Below are positions 16,607 to 25,350 of a stretch of DNA of 39,315 nucleotides, one piece after another. Below the pieces are notes generated by a model. That model had not been told where the DNA came from and made no database searches. It saw nothing but the letters and a program-made list of their open reading frames with translations. Numbering within the stretch: the stretch's first letter is position 1; every line of letters begins with the position of its first letter. A program made the position numbers and the translations under genes. Origin of the DNA: JAWLEP01 sp964553045 (GTDB taxonomy: Bacteria > Fermentibacterota > Fermentibacteria > Fermentibacterales > JCC-6); contig CAZKJG010000026.1 of the NCBI GenBank assembly GCA_964553045.1, positions 1 through 39,315 on the forward strand, in the 5' to 3' direction.

Positions 16607-19600
16607 GACTCCGGCCCGCCCCGTCGGGATGCCGCGCAGCCGGACTCCAGCCGGTGCCGAAGCCTCCGCAGGCGGCGGCCGGCTTCCGGGAGCAGCTCCC
16701 GGACGTCGGTGTACAGCAGCAGCCTCTCCAGCGTCTCTGTACGGGTCCTTCCGTCGGAGAGCACCCGCCGCAGCCTCTCGGAGGCCTCCTCCCGCCGCCC
16801 CAGGGAGGCCAGGGCCCGGGCGGCGATGCTGGCCCGCCACAGCCTGCCCCTGGGGTAGTCGGCCATCTCCATGGCGTCGAGTCTCCCCAGCACGGCCGTA
16901 GCGTCCTCGGGCAGCGCTGCCTCGCAGGCCAGCAGCCGGAGGTCGTGGGAGCAGACCATGGAGATGGAGGCCAGCTCGATCGGGCCCGTCCGGGAATCCA
17001 ATGCCTCCAGGGCCGTGGCGGCCCCCTCGGCCGCCGCCTCCGTTCTGCCGGCCAGGAGGTCGACACGGGCCCGGCAGTACGCGAGCACCAGCGGGTCGAT
17101 CACGCCCCAGCAGGCCGCGTGGTGGAGCATCGCCCGCGCGCCGGGCAGGTCGCCGCAGGCGGTGAGCACCAGCGCCTCGGTCAGCCCGGCTCCGGCCATG
17201 GCCTCCGGGTCATCCGTCCGCCGCGCCAGGGCGGCGGCACGGCGCACGGCATCCCGAGCCCTGCCGGGACGCAGTGCCCGCAGGTAGGCCCGGCCCAGGG
17301 CCAGCAGGCTCCAGAGGCTTCCCCACAGCGAGAGGGAGCTCTCTGCCCTCTCCACGGCTTCCGAAGCCGCCCGGCGGGCCTCCGTGATCCTCCCGGCGTA
17401 GAGGCAGATCTCGGCGTGGTCGTGGAAGAGCCACCAGGCAGGGGGGCGCTCGGTGGAGGCTTTCGAAAAGGGCCGAACCGCTCTCTTGGAGGCTTCGGCG
17501 GCCCCGGAGAGGTCCAGCCTGCTGAGCCGTATCAGGGCCCGCTTGTGCAGGATTCTCCAGTCCTCGGGACGCGATCTGCCGGGGGGCAGCCGGTCGAGCT
17601 CCTCCTCCGCCTCCTGGGGCCGGCCCAGCCTGGTGAGCGCGTCCGACCTCTCCAGCAGCAGCGTCGCCCTGAGCCCGGGCTTTCCGGAGACGTCTATGCG
17701 CCCCATCTCCTCGAGAGCCAGCTCGCTCTCCCCGATTATGCGCAGGGCGGACGCCGCATGCAGAAGCGCCCGGGCCCGCAGGCGGCTCCTGCCCGCCCGC
17801 CCGGCCGCCTCTGCCGCCTTCAGAGCGTAGCTGCGGCTTCGCATGTGCATACCGGCATCCGTGCAGGTCTCGGCGGTCAGCAGTGCCGTCTCTGCCGTCC
17901 GGGCCGAATCGTTCCCGCCACCCGGAAGCCTTTCCAGCAGTCGTACCGCGGCGGCCAGATGCTCGGCGGCCACGTGCACCAGTCCGGAGGCGCGGAGATC
18001 GCCGGCGGCCGCCATCCGCTCCTCCAGGGCCTCCTCCCGGCTGCCGGCGCTCTCCAGGTGCACGGCGGCCATGGCCCGGTCTCCGGCCCTCCGGTACATC
18101 TCGGCTACCGCCGAGTGGAATGTGGAGCGCAGGCCCTGGGAGATTCCGGCCAGCAGCCCCTCCCGCAGGTAGGCGGCCGCCAGCTCGAAGCGCATGGGGT
18201 CGGGACACGCCCGCAGCAGGCCCAGGCTCTCGGCCCTGTCGAAGCAGCTGAGGACCTGGCCCTCCTTCAGAGCCGTCAGTCCGGCCACTGTGGAAACGTC
18301 GAAGCAGCGCCCGAGTGTCGCGGCCAGCGCCAGCAGGCGTCGGTCCTCCCGGGAAAGCCGCTCGAGCCGATTGCGTACAAAGATCCTTATCCGCGTACTG
18401 GCCTTGGGCCGGCTTCCGCGGCCGGCTTCGAGCCTGCGGTCATCGTCCAACCTGAGCATTCCGGCGGAGTTGAGGTTCCGCAGGTGCTCGGTGGCCAGCA
18501 GGGGAAGCCCGCCGGAGACATCCATGAGCTCCCGGGCCAGATGGTCGGAGACGGACTCCGCGCCCAGCCGGGCCCTGGCCAGCTCCCGGACGCCCTCCCC
18601 GTCCATGGGCGGCACCTCCATGGCAACCGCCAGCGGATGGTCGAGAAGGTCCACCGCCGGACAGGGCTCGGGCGAGCCGATGTCCTCCGCCCGCAGCTCG
18701 CAGCAGACGGAGAGGTCGGTGGTGGCGTCGCTGCCGAAGACGTAGGAGAGAAGGGAGACCGTCGCCTCGTCGAGCCACTGGGCCCCGTCGGCCACCAGCA
18801 CCGCCGGCGTCCAGGCCCGCAGCACGGCGGATATGGCGTCCAGCAGCACGAACCGCTCCAGGGGAAGCGGGGTCTCGCCGTTGCGTCGGGGGAACAGGTC
18901 CGGCAGAAGTCCCGACAGGACGTTGGACATGACCGGGTCTATATCGGGTGCTCCCAGCTCCGGTACGCCCTGCCTGACCGCGGACAGCACCGCTGCGTAG
19001 GGGACCCGGGCCAGCTCGGGCGAGCCCGGCAGCCTGAGGACGTTGATGTCCTCGGGCAGCCTTTGGACGGCCGTATCGAGAAGGGTCGTCTTTCCGACCC
19101 CGGACTCGCCGGTCAGGATTACCAGGGCGCATTCCCTTCCCGGGTACAGCCTGGGGTGGAGCTCGGCCAGCAGCTCCCGGCGCCCGGTGAAGACGTCGCC
19201 GTGCCAGAAGAGGTCGTGCCCCTCCCGCCAGCGCAGAACCCTTCCGCCGCCCACCTCCTTGGCCGAATGGGCGGAGATGCCGGCGAGCGCGAGAAGATCG
19301 GCGCCGCAGGACGAATCCTCGGGAAAGAGGGACTGGCCTATGCCGGCCGAGACGCCCCACTGCTCCGGCATCAGCCCCCGGACCTGCTTCAGTATCCTCC
19401 TTCCGGGGCCCACCTCGTTGCCGGGACGGAGGCCGGGGGAAAGCACCACGAACTGGTCGCCCCCGTAGCGGAAAACGGCGTCTGCCTCGCGCAGGCTGTC
19501 CGAGAGCAGCCGGGCGAGCTCCAGCAGCGCCCTGTCCCCCAGCGCGGTACCCTTGCGGCGGTTCAGCTCCGCCAGGCCCGCCAGCTCCACGAACAGTAGC

Positions 19601-19734
19601 CCGAACGGCTCCTCCCCGGCCGTGAGCTCGTCCAGGCGTGCGGCGAGTGCCCGGCGGTTCGGCAGTCCCGTGAGGTGGTCCCTAAGCCGGGAGGCCTCGG
19701 TCCTCCGGTCGGAACTGCCGGCTTCTTCGGGCAT
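16603..19734 (-). CDS. Degenerate-GGDEF / STAND-type ATPase / TPR regulator
   Basis: A 1043-residue cytoplasmic protein. Residues 15-165 form a GGDEF domain (HLTGLPNRRAL ... RYGGDQFVVLSPG). The signature is GGDQF (91-95) rather than GGDEF, and the upstream metal position is Glu50 (LFVELAGL) instead of Asp, so cyclase activity is doubtful. The c-di-GMP inhibitory site R82-E-A-D85, five residues before the signature, is kept. An AAA_16/STAND ATPase follows, with Walker A GESGVGKT (209-216) and a Walker B-like VLVADGAQWLDEA. The C-terminal half is alpha-helical TPR-like repeats, as in MalT and AfsR relatives, but without an evident HTH. ATG 19734 is preferred over GTG 19743 because GGGAGG sits 8 bases before it. 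It heads the operon with the macro-like and M1 genes. Confidence 0.85.
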   Translation of the reverse strand: MPEEAGSSDRRTEASRLRDHLTGLPNRRALAARLDELTAGEEPFGLLFVELAGLAELNRRKGTALGDRALLELARLLSDSLREADAVFRYGGDQFVVLSPGLRPGNEVGPGRRILKQVRGLMPEQWGVSAGIGQSLFPEDSSCGADLLALAGISAHSAKEVGGGRVLRWREGHDLFWHGDVFTGRRELLAELHPRLYPGRECALVILTGESGVGKTTLLDTAVQRLPEDINVLRLPGSPELARVPYAAVLSAVRQGVPELGAPDIDPVMSNVLSGLLPDLFPRRNGETPLPLERFVLLDAISAVLRAWTPAVLVADGAQWLDEATVSLLSYVFGSDATTDLSVCCELRAEDIGSPEPCPAVDLLDHPLAVAMEVPPMDGEGVRELARARLGAESVSDHLARELMDVSGGLPLLATEHLRNLNSAGMLRLDDDRRLEAGRGSRPKASTRIRIFVRNRLERLSREDRRLLALAATLGRCFDVSTVAGLTALKEGQVLSCFDRAESLGLLRACPDPMRFELAAAYLREGLLAGISQGLRSTFHSAVAEMYRRAGDRAMAAVHLESAGSREEALEERMAAAGDLRASGLVHVAAEHLAAAVRLLERLPGGGNDSARTAETALLTAETCTDAGMHMRSRSYALKAAEAAGRAGRSRLRARALLHAASALRIIGESELALEEMGRIDVSGKPGLRATLLLERSDALTRLGRPQEAEEELDRLPPGRSRPEDWRILHKRALIRLSRLDLSGAAEASKRAVRPFSKASTERPPAWWLFHDHAEICLYAGRITEARRAASEAVERAESSLSLWGSLWSLLALGRAYLRALRPGRARDAVRRAAALARRTDDPEAMAGAGLTEALVLTACGDLPGARAMLHHAACWGVIDPLVLAYCRARVDLLAGRTEAAAEGAATALEALDSRTGPIELASISMVCSHDLRLLACEAALPEDATAVLGRLDAMEMADYPRGRLWRASIAARALASLGRREEASERLRRVLSDGRTRTETLERLLLYTDVRELLPEAGRRLRRLRHRLESGCAASRRGGPES

Positions 19735-19866
19735 GCTCTCCACCTCCCGTCATACACTAGGCAAGGGAGGCGGCCGCGGCTAGCCCGGGGCCCGGCGTTG
19801 ACAGGAATGGCGGGTTGGTTTCTCTTTGGTCTGTCCATCGGGAGCAACAGCCAGCCGGAGGCAGAC

Positions 19867-22209
19867 ATGAACAAAGTCGTGAGCGTGGAGCCGAAGTCGG
19901 ACAAGACACCAAGGTGGAAGGTGATACTCGACCTGCTGGCAGAGACCAACCAGCTGCTGCTGAAGAGAATAGGCCGGCTGATGATGAACTACCTCTTCCG
20001 CCGCAACGTCCCGGCGATGAAGGAGATGATGCAGCAGCTGCTGATTCGGGACGAGGAGGACTTCGAGACCGGGGCCGCCTACGGCGAGAACCAGCCGATG
20101 GAGCGGATCAACTACGCCGCCCTGGAGCGCTTCATAGAGGATGTCTTCCGGGTGGCGGCCGAGGAGCTGAAGGACGAGGAGATCAACTCCATGCTCTCCA
20201 TCTGGATCAAGTCCGAGTCCACCAGGTTCCTCTCGGTGACGGTGGAGAAGCGGGACGTGCCCCTGGGGGAGCTGGCCGAGAGCCTGCAGAGGTTCGCCAT
20301 GCTGCCCGAGAGCCAGAAGTCGCTGGGCCACGAGGAGTGCATCGGGATAAAGGTGGCCCTGATCCGGCGCTTCCTGACGGAGGACCTTCAGTACATCAAC
20401 ACGCTGAAGAAGCACGTTGCCGTGGACGATTTCGTGAACGTCCTGACGCGCACCATCGGCCCCGTGGCCGGCAACGGCAAGCTGGGGGGCAAGTCGGCCG
20501 GTCTGTTCCGGGCCCAGAAGATCCTGGACGCCCGCCGCGGCGATCACGTGGTGCTGCGCAACCTGCGCATTCCGAAGACATGGTACATAACCTCCGATGC
20601 CATCATAGACTTCATTCACCACAACGCCCTCGAGGAGCTGCTGTCCATCAAGTACTCCGACCCCTCGGAGATCCGCCAGGAGCACATATACCTCAGGCAG
20701 ATATTCAAGAACTCCCTCCTGCCCACCGAGATCATGGCCGGCCTCAGCATGGCCCTGGACGACCTGGGCGACGTGCCCCTGGTGGTCCGCTCCTCCAGCC
20801 TGCTGGAGGACAGCACCGGTGCGGCCTTCGCCGGCAAGTACCGCAGCCTGTTCGTGGCCAACCGGGGCAGCAAGGAGGAACGGCTGGAGGCCCTGGCGGA
20901 CGCCGTCCTGGAGGTATACGCCAGCGTCTTCGGCCCCGACCCCATCGAGTACCGCCGCGAACGGGGTCTGCTGGACTTCAACGAGGAGATGGGGATACTG
21001 ATACAGGAGGTGGTGGGCCACCGCCTGGGTGACTACTACTTCCCCGCCTTCGCCGGTGTCGCCTTCAGCCACAACGACTTCCGCTGGTCTCCCCGCATAC
21101 GTCTCGAGGACGGCATCATCCGCCTGGTCACCGGCCTGGGCACCCGGGCGGTGGACCGGGTGGGCGACGACTTCCCCGTTCTGATAAGCCCCGGCAAGCC
21201 CGGCCTGCGCCCCAACGCCACCGTGGACGAGACCATCCGCCACGCCCAGAAGAGCCTGGACGTGATAAACCTCAAGACCCGCCGCTTCGAGACCGTCTCC
21301 TTCCAGGACCTCTTCGACCGCTTCGGCAGCGACTACCCCACCCTCAGCTACATCATCTCCCTGGAGAAGGGGGGACAGCTGCAGCCACCCATGGGCACCC
21401 TGTTCAACGTGGAGCGGGAGCGGCCGGTGGTAACCTTCGAGCGGCTGATCAGCAACAGCCCCTTCATCCTGCTGATGAAGACCATCCTGGAGACGCTGCA
21501 GGAGGAGATCGGCGTGCCGGTGGACGTGGAGTTCGCCTACGCCGACGACATCCAGGTCCCCTACCTTCTGCAGTGCCGTCCCCAGAGCCGTGGCGCCAAC
21601 GGCATAGACGTGGAGTTCCCCCGGGACATACCGGAGGAGGACATCCTCTTCACCGCCGACCGCTACGTGACCAACGGCGTAACCAGGGGCATCGAGTACC
21701 TGGTCTACGTCGACCCCCTGCAGTACGACCTGCTGGACAGCCGCGAGAAGCTGGTGGAGGTGGGCAGGATCGTCGGACGGATCAACGAGAAGCTCCCCCA
21801 GAAGCGCTTCGTGCTAATGGGCCCGGGCCGCTGGGGCAGCCGGGGCGACATCAAGATGGGGGTTCAGGTGGGCTACAGCGACATAAACCGCACGGCGATC
21901 CTCATCGAGGTTGCCCGGTCCAAGAAGGGCTACGTCCCCGACCTCTCCTTCGGCACCCACTTCTTCCAGGACCTGGTGGAGGCCGGCATACGCTACCTGC
22001 CGCTGTACCCCGACAGCGAGGGTGCCTTCTTCAACGAGGGGTTCTTCGAATCCGCCCACAACTGCCTGCCCAAGATGGTGCCCGGAAGCAGCGAGCTGGC
22101 CCACGTGGTGAAGGTGATCCGGGTGGAGAGGGAGGTCCATGGCGCCACCGTGACCGTGATCATGGACGGCGAGACCGACCGGGCCATGGCCTACCTGGAC
22201 AGGGATTAG
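19867..22209 (+). CDS. PPDK_N (PEP/pyruvate-binding, ATP-grasp) protein, no receiver domain
   Basis: A 780-residue protein. Residues 1-195 are mostly helical and without a known family. From about 196 comes a PPDK_N-type ATP-grasp nucleotide-binding domain: LGGKSAGL (206-213) and VVRSSSLLEDS around Arg308, which are the ATP- and phosphate-contacting motifs of PEP synthase and pyruvate phosphate dikinase. A C-terminal extension shared with the two paralogues downstream carries GPGRWGS (652-658) and GTHFFQ. The swivelling phosphohistidine domain and the PEP/pyruvate TIM barrel of real PEP synthases (about 800-900 residues) are absent, so full PEP synthesis is unlikely. ATG 19867 has GGAGG six bases upstream. 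The next paralogue starts two bases after its stop. It is divergent from the GGDEF-ATPase operon. Confidence 0.85.
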   Translation: MNKVVSVEPKSDKTPRWKVILDLLAETNQLLLKRIGRLMMNYLFRRNVPAMKEMMQQLLIRDEEDFETGAAYGENQPMERINYAALERFIEDVFRVAAEELKDEEINSMLSIWIKSESTRFLSVTVEKRDVPLGELAESLQRFAMLPESQKSLGHEECIGIKVALIRRFLTEDLQYINTLKKHVAVDDFVNVLTRTIGPVAGNGKLGGKSAGLFRAQKILDARRGDHVVLRNLRIPKTWYITSDAIIDFIHHNALEELLSIKYSDPSEIRQEHIYLRQIFKNSLLPTEIMAGLSMALDDLGDVPLVVRSSSLLEDSTGAAFAGKYRSLFVANRGSKEERLEALADAVLEVYASVFGPDPIEYRRERGLLDFNEEMGILIQEVVGHRLGDYYFPAFAGVAFSHNDFRWSPRIRLEDGIIRLVTGLGTRAVDRVGDDFPVLISPGKPGLRPNATVDETIRHAQKSLDVINLKTRRFETVSFQDLFDRFGSDYPTLSYIISLEKGGQLQPPMGTLFNVERERPVVTFERLISNSPFILLMKTILETLQEEIGVPVDVEFAYADDIQVPYLLQCRPQSRGANGIDVEFPRDIPEEDILFTADRYVTNGVTRGIEYLVYVDPLQYDLLDSREKLVEVGRIVGRINEKLPQKRFVLMGPGRWGSRGDIKMGVQVGYSDINRTAILIEVARSKKGYVPDLSFGTHFFQDLVEAGIRYLPLYPDSEGAFFNEGFFESAHNCLPKMVPGSSELAHVVKVIRVEREVHGATVTVIMDGETDRAMAYLDRD

Positions 22210-22211
22210 CC

Positions 22212-25205
22212 TTGGCCCTGGGTGGAGGACTCACCGACCCGCGCATCGACGCCCTGGCCGGCCGCATGGGCGCGGACCCGGTACCCTTCTGGTCGCTGAT
22301 GGCCAACAGGGTGCGCCGCGTGCTGCTGGTCTCCAGCCTCTACGACTCCTACGCCCTGGAGGAGGACGGCAGCTTCACCGAGCTGCTGTTCAGCGAGTAC
22401 CTGGAGCTGAACCTCCGCTACGCCCCCCACATCGTCCGGGTGTCCACTCCCGAGGAGGCCCTGCAGCGTCTGGAGTCCGAGGGCTTCGACCTGGTTATCT
22501 ACATGCTGCAGGTCTCCGACCGCTCCCCGGCGGACTTCGCCGCCGACATAAGGCGCAGGGGCGGCGAGATGCCCCTGGTGGTGCTGGCCTACAGCACCCG
22601 GGAGCTGGAGCTGCTGCGCCGCGCCGGAAGGCTGGAGGGCGTGGACAGGGCCTTCACCTGGCAGGGCGACGCCCGGCTGTTCCTGGCCATAGTCAAGTCC
22701 GTGGAGGACCGTCTCAACGCCCAGCCCGACCGGGAGACCGCCGGGGTGAAGGCCATCATACTGGTGGAGGACTCCATACGCTTCTGCTCCTCCTACCTGC
22801 CCATGCTCTACACAGAGCTCATGCTGCAGACCCAGACCCTGATGACCGACGGCGTCAACCAGATGCAGAAGCTGCTGCGCATGCGCGCCCGTCCCAAGAT
22901 CCTCCTGGCCACCACCTTCGAGGAGGGGGTGGAGCTGTTCGAGGAGTTCCGCACCGACCTGCTGGGACTGATAGTGGACGCCCGCTTTCCCAGGGGGGGA
23001 GAGGTGGAGGCGAAGGCGGGCCTGGAGCTGGCCGGGATCGTACGGCGAAAGGCCCCCGACTGCCCGGTGCTGGTGCAGTCCTCCGAGGAGGAGAACCGCC
23101 AGCCGGCCGCGAACCTGGGGGCGGCCTTCATCAACAAGGAATCGCCCACCCTGCTGGCGGAGGTCCGGGGCTTCATGCAGGACTACCTGGGCTTCGGCGA
23201 TTTCGTCTTCCGGGGCTCCGACGGCGCCGAGGAGGCCCGGGCCAGCGACCTCACCGAGATGCTGGCGGCCCTGAAGAGCGTGTCCGACGAGACCCTGGTG
23301 TTCCATGCCCGCCGCAACGACTTCTCCAAGTGGCTCATGGCCCGGACGGAGTTCGAGCTGGCCCGGGCCCTGCGGCCGCAGCGGGTGGAGGACTTCGAGA
23401 GCCCGGGGCACATGCGCGCCTACCTGCTGGCCGAGGTCCGCCGCTGGCGGCGCCACTACCGGGCCGGGGCGGTGGAGGAGTACTCGCCGGAGACCTTCGG
23501 CCCCGGGGCGGAGTTCGTCCGCATCGGCCAGGGCTCCCTGGGGGGCAAGGGCCGCGGCCTGGCCTTCTTCCACGCCCTGATGAACCGCTACCGTATCGCC
23601 GACCGCTTCGCCCAGGCCCGCATATTCGTGCCCCAGACCGCGGTGCTGGCCACCGACGTCTTCGAGGAGTTCATGAAGGGCAGCGGCCTCTTCGACCTGG
23701 TCTACTCCCAGGAGCGGGAGCTGGGCGACGACCCCGCCGGCCGGGACCGCAGGATAGAGGAGGCCTTCACCGCCGCGGAGCTTCCCGCCCGCACCCGCGA
23801 AGCCCTGGCCTCCTTCCTGGACTCCGTTGACTACCCGCTGGCCGTCCGCTCCTCCAGCCTGCTGGAGGACTCCCCCGCCCAGCCCTTCGCCGGCGTCTAC
23901 GAGACCCACCTGATCCCCAACGACCATTCCGACTTGGAGGTGCGGCTGCAGCAGCTGTGCACCGCGGTGAAGCGGGTATACGCCTCCACCTACAAGTCCG
24001 ACTCGGTGAGCTACATCGACTCCACCCCCAATCGCCTGGAGGACGAGCGGATGGCGGTGGCGATCCAGCAGGTGGTGGGCCAGCGCCACGGTGACTGGCT
24101 CTACCCCACCATATCGGGAGTGGCCCGCAGCTACGACCTCTACCCGGTGGAGGGGGCCGACCCGGAGGAGGGCGTGGTCAGCGCCGCCCTGGGCTTCGGC
24201 GAGAAGGTGGTCTCCGGAGGGCAGTGCGTCCGCTTCAACCCCGCGAAGCCCGGCAGGCTCTACGGCCTCTCCTCACCGAAGGACTACCTGGACTCCACGC
24301 AGCGGGACTTCCTGGCGCTGCGCATGGGCGAGGAGTGCGGCGAGGTTTCCTGCCTGCAGGAGGTGGACCTGGAGAAGGCGCAGGAGCACGGCACTCTGGA
24401 CGCGGTGGGGTCCACCTACGCAGCCGCCGACGACCGGCTCTACCCCGGCACCTTCCGGGAGGGCCCCCACCTGGTGAGCATGGCCGGCGTCCTTCAGGGG
24501 GGCCGCTTCCCGCTGCCCGGCCTGCTGGAGTTCCTTCTGGAGGTGGGGAAGGCGGGCTTCTCCTGCGACATCGAGATAGAGTTCGCCGTGAACCTCTTCG
24601 CAGACCGCGGCCACCTGGGCGGAGAGCTGGGCTTTCTGCAGATACGGCCCATGGGCTTCCGCAAGGACCCGGGGAAAGACCTCTCGGACGTCAGCCCCGA
24701 AAACACCATCGTCCTCTCCGAGCAGGTCCTGGGCCAGGGCAGCATCGAGGGGATCACCGACATCGTCTACGTTCCCTCCCGGGGCTTCGACCGCTCTCTC
24801 AGCACCGAGGCCGCGGCAGACGTGGGCCGCCTCAACGCCCGGCTGCGCCGGGAGGGGAGGAAGAGCCTGCTCATCGGCCCCGGCCGCTGGGGCAGCGCCG
24901 ACCCCTGGCTGGGCATACCCGTGCACTGGTCGCAGATCTCAACCGCCGGCTGCATCGTGGAGACCCACCTGCCGGGACTGGACGTGGAGCCCTCCCAGGG
25001 CACCCACTTCTTCCAGAACGTCACCTCGCTGGGCATAGGCTACTTCACCATGACCGCAGGCGACGGCCACCTGGACGCGGACTGGCTGGAGCAGCAGCGG
25101 CCCCTGGAGGTCGAGGGCCACGCCAGGCTGATCCGCACCGACGCCCCCCTGCAGATCCACATCGACCGCCGCAGCGGCCGCGGCGCCATCCAGAGCGGTG
25201 CCTGA
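22212..25205 (+). CDS. PPDK_N protein with two N-terminal receiver-like domains, one phosphorylatable
   Basis: A 997-residue protein. Domain 1 (~33-170) is receiver-like but lacks the phosphoacceptor: DLVIYMLQ has Met where Asp is expected. Domain 2 (~180-325) keeps the receiver residues: acidic pair Glu186-Asp187 (ILVEDS), Asp256 (LIVDARFP) and Lys309 (FINKES). It carries an unusual ~35-residue helical insertion after the acidic pair. The PPDK_N ATP-grasp domain follows (GGKGRGL 444-450, VRSSSLLEDS at Arg546), then the GPGRWGS and GTHFFQ extension. There is no phosphohistidine or PEP barrel. The TTG start at 22212 has AGGGAT upstream and gives an N-terminus that matches the paralogue at 26954; ATG 22266 is an alternative. 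It is probably co-translated with the 780-residue paralogue. The last codons lie inside a large inverted repeat. Confidence 0.85.
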   Translation: MALGGGLTDPRIDALAGRMGADPVPFWSLMANRVRRVLLVSSLYDSYALEEDGSFTELLFSEYLELNLRYAPHIVRVSTPEEALQRLESEGFDLVIYMLQVSDRSPADFAADIRRRGGEMPLVVLAYSTRELELLRRAGRLEGVDRAFTWQGDARLFLAIVKSVEDRLNAQPDRETAGVKAIILVEDSIRFCSSYLPMLYTELMLQTQTLMTDGVNQMQKLLRMRARPKILLATTFEEGVELFEEFRTDLLGLIVDARFPRGGEVEAKAGLELAGIVRRKAPDCPVLVQSSEEENRQPAANLGAAFINKESPTLLAEVRGFMQDYLGFGDFVFRGSDGAEEARASDLTEMLAALKSVSDETLVFHARRNDFSKWLMARTEFELARALRPQRVEDFESPGHMRAYLLAEVRRWRRHYRAGAVEEYSPETFGPGAEFVRIGQGSLGGKGRGLAFFHALMNRYRIADRFAQARIFVPQTAVLATDVFEEFMKGSGLFDLVYSQERELGDDPAGRDRRIEEAFTAAELPARTREALASFLDSVDYPLAVRSSSLLEDSPAQPFAGVYETHLIPNDHSDLEVRLQQLCTAVKRVYASTYKSDSVSYIDSTPNRLEDERMAVAIQQVVGQRHGDWLYPTISGVARSYDLYPVEGADPEEGVVSAALGFGEKVVSGGQCVRFNPAKPGRLYGLSSPKDYLDSTQRDFLALRMGEECGEVSCLQEVDLEKAQEHGTLDAVGSTYAAADDRLYPGTFREGPHLVSMAGVLQGGRFPLPGLLEFLLEVGKAGFSCDIEIEFAVNLFADRGHLGGELGFLQIRPMGFRKDPGKDLSDVSPENTIVLSEQVLGQGSIEGITDIVYVPSRGFDRSLSTEAAADVGRLNARLRREGRKSLLIGPGRWGSADPWLGIPVHWSQISTAGCIVETHLPGLDVEPSQGTHFFQNVTSLGIGYFTMTAGDGHLDADWLEQQRPLEVEGHARLIRTDAPLQIHIDRRSGRGAIQSGA

Positions 25206-25285
25206 CGTTAACTAGTTAACTATTTTGTTGACAGTCCTATCCAGCCACGGAAAAATAGTAAACTAGTTAACGTCAGGCACCGCTC
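25193..25285. repeat. 34-bp near-perfect inverted repeat with 25-bp spacer
   Basis: Arms at 25193-25226 and 25252-25285 are reverse complements with a single mismatch in 34 positions. The left arm starts inside the coding end of the PPDK_N gene (its last codons and TGA), so the right arm carries an inverted copy of that 3' end. Each arm contains an AT-rich core: GTTAACTAGTTAAC at 25207-25220 is itself a perfect 14-bp palindrome, and the right copy has one change. The spacer contains TTGACA at 25228-25233. The AT-rich core contrasts sharply with the surrounding GC-rich DNA. There is no T-tract outside the stem, so it is not a normal intrinsic terminator. Confidence 0.9.
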
Positions 25286-25292
25286 GCAGAAA

Positions 25293-25320
25293 GGGCGGCG
25301 GGAAGACCCGCCGCCCCTCT
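25293..25320. terminator. Bidirectional intrinsic terminator between PPDK_N gene and gdhA
   Basis: A perfect 10-bp stem (GGGCGGCGGG at 25293-25302 and CCCGCCGCCC at 25307-25316) with a 4-base loop. On the minus strand it follows the gdhA stop by about 35 bases and is trailed by TTTCTG. On the plus strand it is trailed by CTCTTCTC. It resembles the hairpin at 79-104 in stem and tail. It most likely ends gdhA transcription and may also stop transcripts coming from the PPDK_N gene. Confidence 0.7.
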
Positions 25321-25350
25321 TCTCAGCATGTCTGAGCATGTGGCTGTGGG

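Noticed and set aside
19798..19826. TTGACA upstream of the 780-aa PPDK_N gene as a promoter
   Set aside because: The -35 is perfect, but the sequence 17 bases downstream (TCTCTT) is not a believable -10. It is kept only as a note; start mapping would decide.
25193..25285. Invertible promoter switch flanked by inverted repeats
   Set aside because: The spacer of 25 bp is far too short for known site-specific inversion and no recombinase gene is in the window.
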